Source: Ifrita kowaldi (lineage: Eukaryota; Chordata; Aves; Passeriformes; Cinclosomatidae). From it: DNA of 64,000 bases. Position 1 is the first letter of the stretch. Every line of letters begins with the position of its first letter. Shown here one piece after another: positions 40,190 to 51,271 of this stretch. Location: positions 313,581 through 377,580 of the forward strand of contig VZRS01001745.1 of assembly GCA_013398055.1 (NCBI GenBank), given 5' to 3'. Under the pieces are notes generated by a model. The model was not told the DNA's origin. It did not search any database and saw only the letters and a list, made by a program, of their open reading frames with translations. Made by a program: the position numbers and the translations under genes.

Positions 40190-40530
40190 TTGAGAGTCAT
40201 TTTTGTCAGTCCTTGGGCAAACAGAGTGAATACCTGGGTTATGCACTCCTCAGGGTTTGAATACACATATATTACATACCCTTCTCTCGCTAATCAGTGT
40301 GACACATTCCTTTGTTGGCAAACGGTTCCAAAACAAACACAATCAGTTCGCTTAATTAGCGGGTCTGTGGGCTGTGCTTGGCAGGCTCTTTACATCCTGC
40401 TCAACAATACAGCACAACAGTTTGCTGCCTTGAATGTAAGGGTGGGCTCACAAAGTCATAAGCTTTCTAATGATATGTCCTTTCTCTGGCTTTTCTTGGG
40501 AGGTGGCCATTCTGCACAGATCTTAACGAA
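40190..40530. promoter_or_regulatory. candidate conserved non-coding element
   Basis: This intronic stretch has a denser CpG and motif content than its surroundings and no repeat signature. TTAATTAG at 40352-40359 sits in a near-symmetrical GCTTAATTAGC, a classic paired/LIM homeodomain target. Close by are GCTAATCAGTG near 40290, TTTGTTGGCAAACGG near 40311-40324 and CAACAATACAGCACAACAG near 40402. One frame is open across it (118 codons), but the translation shows no family resemblance, and I take the open frame as incidental. Conservation is untested. Confidence 0.35.
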
Positions 40531-41269
40531 AGCTGTGATTCAGTAGTTAAACAATTTCTTAAAAATTGTCCCATCCTTTTGATGCCTCTTCCAGTCTGTT
40601 TGATTCTTGTGTCCCTCATTTCCCTCTTTCCTGTCTTACCCATATTTATATAATACCTAATCAGGGTTCTTTCAAAATTTCACCATTTCACCATGTTTTT
40701 GAAGGCCTTTAAATCATGAGAATTATATTTAAAGCCTCTTGAATTAATTGAACATTTCATGGACCAAATTTTCAGCTAATGTGAAGTCTCATAGCTCTGC
40801 CTTTGCTGGAGCTCTGGCAACTTAAACAAACTGAGCAACTATCTCCTATTTTATTTCTTGGATTAAATTTGCCCCGGGCTTAAATTTAGTGAGTAAACAT
40901 ATAAAATTATCATATTATATCACTTATTTTATATTTACAAGTGTTGTGCAATGACTTTAGATATCCTTGGCTGTAAACTGGCTTGTTAGAGCTATCATTG
41001 CCTATTAGCAAGCAGGCACTTCCCCTCAAGTTGCTCTGATTTTGCTTATTCTTCACTAATGTGGGGAAAAGTTTTTGTTTCTTTCTCCTAAAATTAAAAA
41101 AACCCCAACAACCAAACAACAGAAGTGAAGTCTGTGTAGCGGCACTGCTGTCTATAATAGTGGCTGTAATTATTTTATAACTTAGAACAATTTTTAACAA
41201 TTTTTAAATCTTAAGGAATACTGAGAAAATTACCTTTGGAATGAGAATAGAATTCATTAAAATGTGTGT

Positions 41270-41440
41270 TCTGTCCCGTCAGATAATTAGGCATTTATGG
41301 TTATGATTAAGATTATTTTATGTTACCCAGTTAATAAAGATTTGGTCTTGCCTGTCATCATCCTAGTGATTACTTTCACAGGCAATTAAATTTGTTGTGT
41401 TTTGCTGGTAAAGTTACTTGCTTGTTAAGAACAATTTAGT
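41270..41440. promoter_or_regulatory. candidate AT-rich regulatory element (weak)
   Basis: A cluster of homeodomain-type cores, TAATTAG (41284-41290) and CAATTAA (41393-41399), with TTTGTTGTG next to the second and ATGATTAAG between them. The block is AT-rich, so such cores also arise by chance. It has no open frame and no recognised repeat. Confidence 0.2.
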
Positions 41441-42028
41441 CCATTCCTTTCCTTTTATGTGCTGACTGTGGATGTATGCGAACCATGGAGAGCTGCTCTT
41501 TTGTGTTCATATTCATTTATCAAGACTAAACTGTTTTCACTTTGCTAAGTTAATTTGTTCTGCTGATCAGTTAAGACATGTAGACCTTTTAAGATACAAA
41601 CCAGAAGACCCAAGTTTAAAATAGACGTGCCACGGAACAGGCTTGACTCTATCAACCAGCTTGGATGCCTCCATAATCTTTGGCCACCATCCTGATAAGA
41701 CTTGTGAATGTACTTTGCACATAGTGACAAGTCTTACTAGAGGCTCTGGGGCTGTGCATGCCCAAGTCTTTGCAAGGTTACAGCTTACTGTGTTATGGAT
41801 GCTGTGTCACCAGGCAAATGCAGCTTTGAGCATTTGGGAGAACGTTAAAGATAGGTATCAGGTGGAGAGACTGAAATATGTAGTATACAGCATTTGCAGG
41901 AAATAACTTGGTACAGGTCAAAGGCATCACTCAAAGTGCATCATTTTCCCTGTTGCTTTGATTGGTTTGTCTTATGCTAGAAAGCCTTTCCCCAAGCCTG
42001 GCTCATCTGAGTTGTGCCAGTAGTTTAG

Positions 42029-42133
42029 TACCTGATTTTTGAAAGCGCTTAGCTTATCGGATGCTGATAGCTAGTTCAAAGCACTCTGAAGTGATCTCAG
42101 CACTTATTTGAGGAAATGTGGGCACCTAAGTAG
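42029..42133. repeat. ancient palindromic interspersed repeat relic
   Basis: The left part (acctgatttttgaaagcgct) and right part (tctcagcacttatttgagg then gggcacctaagtagg) are imperfect inverted copies of each other. They resemble the amniote repeat type that reads 'cctgattttcaaaggtgctgag' at one end and its reverse complement at the other, often seen in turtle, crocodile and bird DNA. Such imperfect palindromes are probably MITE-like DNA-transposon remnants. I cannot give the family name with certainty. Confidence 0.45.
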
Positions 42134-45100
42134 GTGTTAAGTTCTCTTGGTAATTTAATTTCACCTGAATCTGTCAAAACTGATCAAAATCTTCTGGCCC
42201 AGATTGTCTTATTTTTGTTTGTGCAGGGTAGCACAGTAATATTATCTGGAATATGTAAAACTGAAATCAAATGTACCAGCTTTTCCATCCAGTATTGTCT
42301 TTTGCAACTGCATTAGCTTTAAAGGTCAGTTTTACTTGCCTCACTTACTAGATTGTTCAGTCTAAAGGCAGATACTTATTTCAAGTAGGAAGGTCTCTGC
42401 AGTGTTGCCTTGTGCTCTTCTCTGCTGGCTGGACATGGCAACTATCTTGCTTACAGTTTCTATTTTGCAGCTTCCTTGCTGTGCCTTCTTCCTCACTCTA
42501 GATATTTCCAACTTGCCAGTCAAGACCTTTTAATTCTTTCTTCATCTTTCCCATGCAAGATAGACTTCTCTGTCTCCCAAATATGGTTCCTTGTAGCTTT
42601 TTAGCCCATTAAAGCCAACACTGTCAACTCCTAAGTGCTCAGAAATTCTAAGATTACCTTATGAATTTGTTGTTTATATATTTACTTTACTTCTTTAAAT
42701 GTTAAGTTTCTTTCTTCCACTTTGGATCCAGGTAGGCATGTCCTCAACCTTAATGCAGAGTTGTGAAGTCCAGTTGCCTTTGACTTTTTCTTTTATTAAA
42801 AGCAAAATCCTGGCTTAGTCATAGGATTTTTAGACTTGAGACTTACAGAAAAATACAAAGTAATAGAATCAAATTATAATAGTTGAGGGCAATATGTTAA
42901 TATTACTGTTAATACTATTGCCAGACTCTGCTTTTAAATCTTCAACCCCCACTTTGTGAATACAGTTTGTTAATAATAGGAGAGGTAGAGGGGTGCAGTG
43001 CAGTTTGTGGTGTGGCAGCTGTGGAGGCAGAGGATATGTGCCTGAGCAATGTAAACACCTGAATCTCTGTGGCATTTCAGCCTCTCCAGTGCTTTACAAG
43101 TAATGGATCTATCATATGTAGGGCTTTTCCATGTTCCAGAGTAACTCAGCTCCACTGACTGAAGTGTAATCTCACGAGTTTCAAATTAAAAGTTTTAATG
43201 CTGATTTTAGTGTCCCTTTACAGAATTCTTAGGAACAGCTCTTTACAGGCCACATTACTTGGCTTGGGATATCTCTGAGCTTAACTCGCAGAGCACAGTA
43301 CTGAGGTCAAGAATCAGTCCTTAGTTCTCCTGCTTGGATGCAAGTATGAAAATATATGTAGATAATATGGCATAAATCCTTGAACCCACAGCTGGGAAGA
43401 GGGCCCTGGGAGCTGCAGGATCCCATTGCTCCTGCTTGACCCTACTGCTGTGTCCAGTGCAATATCTCAGCCTGTGCACATCCCTATAGGAGGAGAGCAG
43501 GTGGTTAAATCAAGCTGTTCTTGTTCAGCCCTGGCCTGTAGCAAGTTGTTCTGTGAGCACCCAAAATGAAGGCCTGCTTTGCCATTTCTCTGGATGTAAC
43601 AATGGAAGAGTTGACACTGAAGCTCCCCTCCCCTGGAGCAGCACTGGTGGTTTTCCCTCCCCTCCAGAGCTTCCCACTTTTCCCCTCAGTTGTGAGGCTT
43701 TCATATCTCTGACCACTTTGCACATCTGTTGGATGCAGTTGACCTTGGCAGTGGGTGCTGGCATGACAGGATGAGGGGCATGAGATGGCACAGGTGGGTG
43801 AGCCAGGATGGGGGTTTATTCACTCATCTTCCCTGCTGCCTAGAGTGCTTCTTCAGCATCTCAGTCTAGCCCATGCTGGGTAAAAGGGAACAGACCCTGG
43901 TCCAGCAGTTTTCATGCTGGGACACTGGGTGGTGTGTCCTTTGGCCATCCTGGGGTGGCATTACTAGAGCAGCAGGGGTGGTGTTGTTCACAGACACCAC
44001 GTGTGTTTAGACTGCTCCCTGCAGCTGCAAGCCATGGATGCTGTACCTGGGGAGTCCCACCAGTGCAGTCTGGTGGTCACTGTACACCCCTTGCTGGCTG
44101 CCCTCTCTAAGCAGCTCATCTCTCTTGCATTGGTTCCCCCAGCACATCAGCTGCTTTCTGTTGTTTCTGTACCCTCCGGGGCCAGCCCGGGACCCAGTTA
44201 TGCCATTATAAATGAGGAGTGTCTTCAGACTCTGCTCGCTTATCAGGGGTGACCCCTTTCTGATGAGCAGGTGGATGGAAAGGAAAACTATGACTGTGCT
44301 TTGAATCACAACCGGTTCCCTGAACACTGAATTAATAATTTAGAGTGAATTTCAGATATATAATAACTTGGGTAGTGGGCTCTTCCTTTTCTGCCACTTC
44401 AGAGGCAAATATTTCAAAACCAAGTCTGAAAAGTATTAACAGTTTTTAAGTACAGTATATAAAAAAACCCCATAGCTGTGTCTAGTGGAGACCATGTGTC
44501 TGTCATACAAGGCATTACCTTAACAAGCTCCTTATAGGGACGAATCAATGTCATATTAGTGCCAGCTTTCTTCCATTCATTTACTATGTGGGCATCCCTC
44601 CCTAGGCAGGCTCCTTGCATTGGTTCCTAGGCAACTGGAATAATATTGCTGCACGTGTGTGTCAGGCATTGATTGCCTTTGGGACTTTTTTTGTGTTATA
44701 AGTGAACACAGGCAAGTCCTTTTTCCTTTTCTTTGTGTTCTGCTAAAGGCTCAGAGTTTTGAAGGGCCCGTCTGTGATACTCACAGCTGAGCAATTCAGA
44801 AATACTTGCAGACAGGCACATATGCGTAGTGTGGGATGGTGATCATGCTGGAATCCCCAGGCAAGGCTTACTTCACCTAGTGTGGTTTGCTCTTTGGAGG
44901 TTTTTAATAGCCAAGTTACAGGTGATTTAGTGTTTTGGATGCTTGGTGAAGGTTTAGCATCATCTAAGGAAAACATAATGAACAACCCCATTTAATCCTG
45001 CTTTTACTCTGCATGGTGGGAAAGAAGATACTGAAGAGTTTAGTCAGTGAAGGGTTTGACCCTAAATCAAATCCATGCTGAAATTCATTTCAAGGGATTA

Positions 45101-45261
45101 CTCACTTGACCAATTGTGCGCAAGGTCTGGCACAAAGGAAGTGAATTTTTTAAATGAAAAAATGGAAGCTAACATACAAAATTACAAAAGAAAGGGTGAT
45201 GGGTGAATATGGCATTGCAGTGAGACAGGGGAGCTCTTTGCCCTTCTCAGCTCTGCTAGGA

Positions 45262-45330
45262 GCCCCTGGCTGACCTTGAGCAAGCCAGTTCACCTCTCGC
45301 TTCCCGTTGTGAGGTGGGAATGGTGGTGTA
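45262..45330 (+). repeat. MIR-type SINE relic
   Basis: The stretch ctggctgaccttgagcaagc, followed by cagttcacctctcgcttccc and gaggtgggaatgg, matches the well-known MIR 3' half (tgaccttgggcaagtcactt, aacctctctgagcctcagtt, then a tctgtaaaatgggg-like end) with scattered changes. MIR elements are tRNA-derived SINEs that spread before the amniote radiation, so a degraded copy in a bird is expected but infrequent. The 5' tRNA-like half is not recognisable. Confidence 0.7.
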
Positions 45331-46229
45331 TCTGGTACAGCCAGTCAGGTACAGCCCATGTGCATGGGACCGAAGGTATCCCAATAAACCTTGTTGGTTC
45401 CAGCAGCTTTATCCCAACACAGTCCCACCGGTAAGTCTGTCAACCAGTAAGATTCCTAGGAGACAAAAACCCTGTCTGTCAGATGACATCCTGGGCCACC
45501 TGTTGGTCACCCCTGCTTTATTTTGTCTGTTTAAGGTGAAAGGTCTTTGAGGCCTCTTTGTGTTGTACCCACCACTTCGGGCACCTGATCCTGCTCAGGG
45601 GCACTTAAAGGTGGTGCAGTACAGAGGAGAAATACGAGCATAATCAATTGGTTGTGCAGCATCTAGAATTACTTGAGCCATAATCCTGTGAAAAATAGGT
45701 GGGAAGCATGAAAAGAACATGCCAGAATTTACAATTTACTAAATATTGATGTGTTTCAAATGCCCAGACTTAATGGGAGACACTAACATCAGCATTTCCT
45801 CAGCATACAAGGAATGATTATATGCTTTTAATGTAGAAAGGCTTTTCTTTTGTAACTAGTAATGATAATAATAAGAGCATTGTAATGCCTGCCTGTCTGT
45901 GGAGAGCTTTGCCCTTTCTCTTACACTTTCCAGTGGAACAGAAATGGTTTAGAAGATTGAATAATTCTCTGCATTTTTTTTTTTTACTCCGCACAAGTAA
46001 AACATCCTTAAAACGTAAAACACCCCCTAAAGTCTCAACAGAAACTGAGTTAGGTCAGGAAAGAGGGGAAAAAAAGGGAAAACACCAAAATAGAGAGGAA
46101 GCTATTTCAGCTGCCTTCTTAGAAGACTGCAAGTCTGTGTGAAAACAACATGCAATGTTCACTAAGTCTTCAAATACTGTTTGAAAAATAGCAAGATGCT
46201 ATTAATGTGCAGTGTCACAATATCATTCA

Positions 46230-46480
46230 TTAAAGAAGGAAACATGAAAGGCCTGAATGGCTACGGGCTCATCAGCTTATTATCAGTGGTGAATAGCATT
46301 CTCACAAAGGATGTAGGGACTTTTTGGCCTCTAGACAAAGAATAAGTCAGGATTCAGAAAGAGCACCTGAATTGTGAATTACGTATGACAACAACAAGGG
46401 TTAAGGGAAAGATAAGTAAGTGTAGTGAACTATTAAGTGAGCCTTTTATAGGCTACAAAATATATTTTATTTCTCCAGAG
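46230..46480 (+). repeat. decayed CR1/L2-type LINE reverse-transcriptase fragment
   Basis: One plus frame from 46232 reads KEGNMKGLNGYGLISLLSVV, which lines up with the LINE RT motif 'KKGNxxxxxNYRPxSLxSVxxKIL'. After a one- or two-base shift, another frame near 46347 reads KSGFRKST then a stop, matching the next conserved block 'SQxGFRKGRS'. Having the two consecutive RT blocks in the right order and at about the right spacing argues against chance. Stops and frameshifts show it is dead. Since CR1 copies in birds usually keep only the 3' end, an internal RT piece is likely an old insertion. Confidence 0.55.
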
Positions 46481-47671
46481 AAATAAAATAATTTTGATAT
46501 ACTGAGGCTTGAAAACAACAAAAAACCCCGTGAAATTCACATGTGGAGATAAAATTAGATCTCAAGATTAGCTAGGAAGCAATCTGTCTGTAATACTCTA
46601 AAAAGGAATATAATGTTGGTGCAGTTTTTGGTATCACTGAAGAATTTCTCGCAGTGAGATTAGAAATAGTCAACCAGTTGGCATTCCAGGGGCAGTTAAG
46701 ACTGACTGTGTTTGATATGAGGAAAAATAAAGCTGTGTAGGTGGCTTGGGGTTGCATAGCTCCATCACTTTAAAAGGAGTAACTTGCCAGCTGGCACAAA
46801 GGCAGAGCAAGATCAGCATTGCCCCCCTGCCCTGGTGACTTTCTTTGTCAGTGAGGGGGACACAAGCATGCAGTGAAGGCTGATATGGGTGTCCTCTCTA
46901 CTTCTTCCTGTGCAGAGCTAGAGGCAGCTTTGTTCTCCAACTCAGAGCACCCTTCCTCCAGGCTGCTGCTTTGTTGTCATCTGCACCCCTTGGCTGGGCT
47001 CAGCCTTTACCAGAGAAGGAAGAAAATAAGTCTTCAGACAGCAGTCAGGGTGGGGGCACCAGAATGGACCAGCGATGGCAGCAGTGGGTGCCAGTGCAGT
47101 GACTGTGATATCAGGGCTGGCTGTTTGCTCTGCCTCTGCTTAGTGCCTGACAATGTGGGGTCTTGGGCAGAGCTTCAGCTACTGCACCAGCTGTAATGAA
47201 TAACAGTTCAGACAGTTTTTCTCTCTGTTTTGATTCTGAGCAATGGGAAAATGTTTGTTAATCTTTTCCACTGAGCTTATTTCTGAAAAATGAATTCATA
47301 TTAATTTGAACACCATCAGTCTTTGTTTGCTCTGCTGATGGCCTTTGACTTGAGAGAGCAGGTGTGCTGGCTCCTCTCTCATCCTGCTCAATCCATTTCA
47401 GCAGCAATTTCTGATATGTTTTGTCATTTCCATGCATGCTGTAGAGAAATATTGGGCTAGCATAGGGAGTGGCCATGCGAGAGCACAAAATTACACTCCT
47501 CATCAATCATTACCCTCTAGCAACTTCCAGGGCACTGTAAACTGCTGACTAACAAGGGAGAATTAGCTTGATAAAATCACCATTAGTGTCAGTTCAGAGT
47601 GGTGTAAAGTTTTAAAGACATTGCTGTCTTCTGTCTCTCCTCTGCCCATTAGTGTGTCTGTTTGTGGAGAT

Positions 47672-47772
47672 CCCAACCCAGCAAAGCACGTAAGCACACT
47701 TAATGGAAGGCAGATCGTTAATCCCACAGAAATCACTGGCATATGAGTCCTAAGCATGTGTTCCTGTGCTTC
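47672..47772. repeat. ancient palindromic interspersed repeat relic
   Basis: The sequence starts cccagcaaagcacgtaagca and ends gagtcctaagcatgtgttcc, with 'agaaatcactggca' between. This resembles the common sauropsid repeat type built from 'gcaaagcacttaagcacatg' and its inverted copy around a central 'attgaagtcaatggg'. It is highly diverged. I infer a MITE-like or SINE-like relic without a firm family name. Confidence 0.4.
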
Positions 47773-48884
47773 AATGAATAAGGGCAGTAACACACACTCT
47801 CCGAGCACAGAAATTGTAAATATCTCTGTGTGAGCCGGTTTCTTGATTCAAAACCAGATTTAGACTCTGCAGCTGGATTGAGAAATACAACAGTCAAGTT
47901 GTACTGCAAGAGAGCATGGAAGCCAGTGAATGCACTGCTTTATACTTAGCCTCATTCACCTTCCTTTTCTTACTCATATTTGAGTTTTGTCAGTTTATGC
48001 TAGTTAGACATCTGCCTCCCTAAATCTCTGCAAAGCCTTCTCAAAGCTCTGCAGTTACTAAAATTTAGGCTGTGTTTGGATCCATGCATAAAACTTCAAG
48101 TGCAGCCAGACCATGAACAGTTTTTTTAAAAGTTACAGGTGAGATGCAGCTGACATAGCTAACAGGTTCTGTTAGCTTGTGGACTTCTCTCAGTATTGTC
48201 AAACCACATGCCCAGTACTGCAGTAGGCCTTATGGCTTCTCAGTTTTTGGGAGTTTCTTCATGTTTTCAATTTTTCTTCACAGTCTTGAAGACAAGAACC
48301 TTATTTCTACGAAAAATAGGTTCAAAGCAAACCAACAAAAAACCCCACTAAAGTTATAACAATGGACACTTGGATTCTCATATAGTCATTTGACTACAAC
48401 AGCTACAAGAAAGGAAAAAAAAGTGCAAGGCATTTCAAGATGTCTTACAGAATCACCAAGGATGACCAGCATCCCTTATTTGAGTTTCAGAATTGCTCTA
48501 AAGTTTGATGTTTTGTTTCTTTTATTATTTGATTATCCAACTGAAATCTAAGATGTTTTACCTCTGACAGTCCTCCTTGTACTTTTTCTTTGGTTACAAA
48601 GCTGTAGCAACTTAACTCATTACTACAGATAGTTATTTGCATTGAAAGGCTGAAAATGTCCAATTGTTTAGTTGTAGCCCACTCAGGATTGCCAGATGTT
48701 TGTTCCATTGCTCAACGTCCATCTGCAACTGGGGCTTGATCTGCTGTGACATTAAGTTCACTGCCTCACAGTGCCCCGAAAGTAAACCAGTCATCTTGTT
48801 TGAGCACTTGATTTGTTTGAAGTCTTAATGTCACATTTGAGAACAGAATAGCACAGCTTTGAATGCCAGAAGCATAGCTCAGTG

Positions 48885-48925
48885 TGTTGATCAATTGATC
48901 AACATAGATCAGTTGTGTTGATCTA
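48885..48925. repeat. 20-base perfect palindrome plus adjacent short inverted repeat
   Basis: TGTTGATCAATTGATCAACA at 48885-48904 equals its own reverse complement. Immediately after it, TAGATCA (48905-48911) is matched by TGATCTA at 48919-48925 across a seven-base loop, and the GTTGATC half-unit recurs in this second structure. I know of no standard function; it could be a chance AT-rich cruciform or the relic of a small inverted-repeat element. Confidence 0.85.
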
Positions 48926-49289
48926 GTCCAGTCTTCCACAGGACACAGAGCAGACAATATCACCTACCTCTGTTTCATTTTTCACTTTGTGAAATGACAG
49001 CTTCTCCTGCTGTTGCAGTGGACTGTTCTTTACTCTTTCCAGAACAGCTGACCACTGGAGCTTCAATGAGGAATATGTCATATCATGGCTGTTGCAAATC
49101 ACAGAGTCTGTTTCTGCAAATGCTAACATATACCTTATTGGAAAATAATATTGTTACTCCTCATTTACAAACCAAAGCAAGACTTGTCTTTCAAAAAACA
49201 AAATTGATGTCTTTTCAGTGATAGACCTGAATACTAGTTACTAAGAAGATAAGTTTTAATTCTTCTAAAAATTTGTCTGTGTAGTAAAA

Positions 49290-49375
49290 GTGCTGGGACA
49301 GATTCTCAGCTACTGCAGAATGGATGCAAGTCAACTTATTTTAGTGGTCCTAAGCAGCTTTATACCAGCAGAGGT
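49290..49375. repeat. ancient palindromic interspersed repeat relic next to the last exon
   Basis: The left part (gggacagattctcagctact) and right part (agcagctttataccagcaga) resemble the amniote repeat type 'agattctcagctggtgtaaa ... tttacaccagctgaggatct'. It sits about 165 bases upstream of the terminal-exon acceptor. A possibly related snatch, ttgagatttacactggttac, lies in the 3' UTR near 50480. The arms are strongly diverged and the family name is uncertain. Confidence 0.4.
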
Positions 49376-49541
49376 GTGGGCATGCCAGTGTCTTTTACAA
49401 TGCCACTCTTAGGAAGCATAATGCTCTTTGAGCTCCCAGAATGGTTTCAAGGCATACCTACTGCCCACAGCCCTCGTGAAGCCTGTTGCATGTTCTGGTC
49501 CTATTTTGTGATTCAATTTTGACACTGATTTGTGTTTGCAG

Positions 49542-49719
49542 GTGTGAAAGCTGTGGTGCTGTCTTCCACTCTGAGTGCAAAGTGAAGGCTGTACCATGCC
49601 CCAGGTGTGTGCGTAAAGAATTGCAGAAGAAGCAGAAATCCTTCTGGAGGCAACTGAATATGGATGAGAACTTCGAAGAGTCTTGCAACATGTTTGAATT
49701 GTCGTATCAGAACACATGA
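49542..49719 (+). CDS. PLEKHM3: PLEKHM3 terminal coding exon with stop codon
   Basis: One base completes the Arg codon from the previous exon, then 58 codons and TGA (49717-49719). The exon encodes CESCGAVFHSECK followed by VPCPRCVRKELQKKQKSFW and ends in MFELSYQNT. The CESC, the His and Cys of FHSEC, and the CPRC motif complete the C-terminal zinc cluster of the RH domain, a C1/RING-like arrangement. The tail SYQNT is the expected PLEKHM3 C-terminus. The basic helix between CPRC and the acidic tail (RKELQKKQK) is typical of this subfamily. The acceptor is TGTTTGCAG. All zinc-ligand residues that I expect are present, with no frameshift, so the gene looks functional. Confidence 0.95.
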
Positions 49720-50089
49720 GTTCCTTAAGGCAGTGGCCAGCCTGAAGAGAATCCCTCTCCCAGCTGCCAGCTCAAGCAAATTCTCAGCTTAGACAGGCAG
49801 AAATTTTTTTGAAAAATACTACCTGACCTTCTTCATCTGTGAATAAGAGCTGCCAAAGTGGCCATAAAGCCTTGTTGGCTTTGAAATACCAATGGCTAAG
49901 CTGCACTGAAGTCCAGCCGTTAGCTCTCCTACAAAATGTGGTTTACGTGATATGCTTTAGGTCTAGCTAATTAAGTACCCAACTTTCTTTTCCACCTCTG
50001 GAGAAGACTTCATCTCAAGGCAGAAAATATTTGCTGCCATGACTGCATTATTTTTTATGTTGTTCATTTAGAATTTATGAATCATCTAC

Positions 50090-50117
50090 TTATTTATGTG
50101 TATTATTTATTTATTAG
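50090..50117 (+). promoter_or_regulatory. AU-rich element cluster in 3' UTR
   Basis: Two overlapping TTATTTATT nonamers (50103-50111 and 50107-50115) follow another TTATTTATG at 50090-50098. This is the class II-like AU-rich element that proteins such as TTP/ZFP36 and HuR bind to control mRNA decay. It lies about 370 bases after the stop codon, so it would be in every isoform. Confidence 0.6.
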
Positions 50118-51062
50118 TAGCCTTGGCAGGGGTTCTGGTGAGGTGTTTCACAGAACCCAACAGAGCAGGAATTATTTTAAATCCACTGTCTCCTTCTGTT
50201 ATGGGCATGTGGTTCCATTTCCTCATATTTTCAGAGAACTATCTTAAAGCATCAGTGCATTTACATTTTAGAGGATCTTCTTGCCAAGGAAAGAAAAGGA
50301 TCTCCCATCAAACCTTATTCGGGGTGCTTACAAGCATAAGATGCAGAATAATTCCTTCAGTTATGTTCATATATTTATAACCACCCCAGTGAACTACTTC
50401 ATATTCAGATAAGCATGGGACTTGCTACTCTTTTTGTTCAGGCTGGGAATATCAGTTCAGCTCTGTCAGTGAAGTCCATTGAGATTTACACTGGTTACTC
50501 TTGATTTATGGGAGGCCATGTCCTCATCTGTAGTAACGTGATGTTCTCCTCCTTCCGGTCTGAACCTTTAAGGCATTTTAAGTGTTCACATTGATTTTAT
50601 TTCATGAGGTTTACTTCAAATGTTTTTCTAATCTGAACCTGTTAAACTGATAGTCAGGAAAGTGGTCGTGCCCATTTTAGTTAGAAAATACCTCCAAAAT
50701 TGTGAAACACTAGTTTGCTGTTTTCATATGCAACTTGTGTCCTGCATTCTCTTTGAGCTCCAAGGCATTTATAGTTCTGTAATGACTTCCATGGTGGAGA
50801 GTGAAGTTCCTCGAGGTATGATTCTGCTCCACACACCTGGAACACAGGGAAGCATTAAACACAGTGAATTATTTTGTAAAGGAAAGTACATGATGGATTT
50901 TACTGGGGAGGTGTGTGTCATTATTGGCAGTATGTTTAATTCATGGCGAGTTCACCTCCAATGAGCAGTTAGAATGTCTTCCCCCCCTTTCACATTCCTA
51001 ATTCTTTTTCACACCCTGCAGTGATATGTGTATTACATACATATGAAAGCATTCATATATAT

Positions 51063-51076
51063 ACACACACACACAC
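51063..51076 (+). repeat. (AC)7 microsatellite
   Basis: Seven AC units flanked on both sides by TATA-rich sequence (attcatatatat before, atctatata after). It lies in the presumed 3' UTR. Confidence 0.9.
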
Positions 51077-51271
51077 ATCTATATACAGAAAGCAAATATG
51101 GTTTCAGGAGAATAATGCCAGTTGCATGTGTATTTTTCCTCTCCTCTCACACAGGTTTGTGAAAATGGGGAATACTGATTTTTGCTTCCTATATAATCCG
51201 CAGACTGTTGTATTCAAGGCAGAAAGCAGTTTTGATTGTCGAAGCATCTCACTAATTGCTGAAGTGTTTTA

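Larger units (their letters stand above)
37380..49541 (+). other. PLEKHM3: PLEKHM3 intron (about 12.2 kb)
   Basis: This intron runs from GTACTC to TTTGCAG. It holds a TG/TATG microsatellite (39849-39872), two regulatory-looking stretches (about 40190-40530 and 41270-41440), a MIR-like SINE (about 45262-45330), a decayed LINE reverse-transcriptase fragment (about 46230-46480), three old palindromic repeat relics (42029-42133, 47672-47772, 49290-49375) and a 20-base perfect palindrome (48885-48904). I recognise nothing in 37500-39800, 42200-45200 or most of 46500-47600. Confidence 0.85.
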
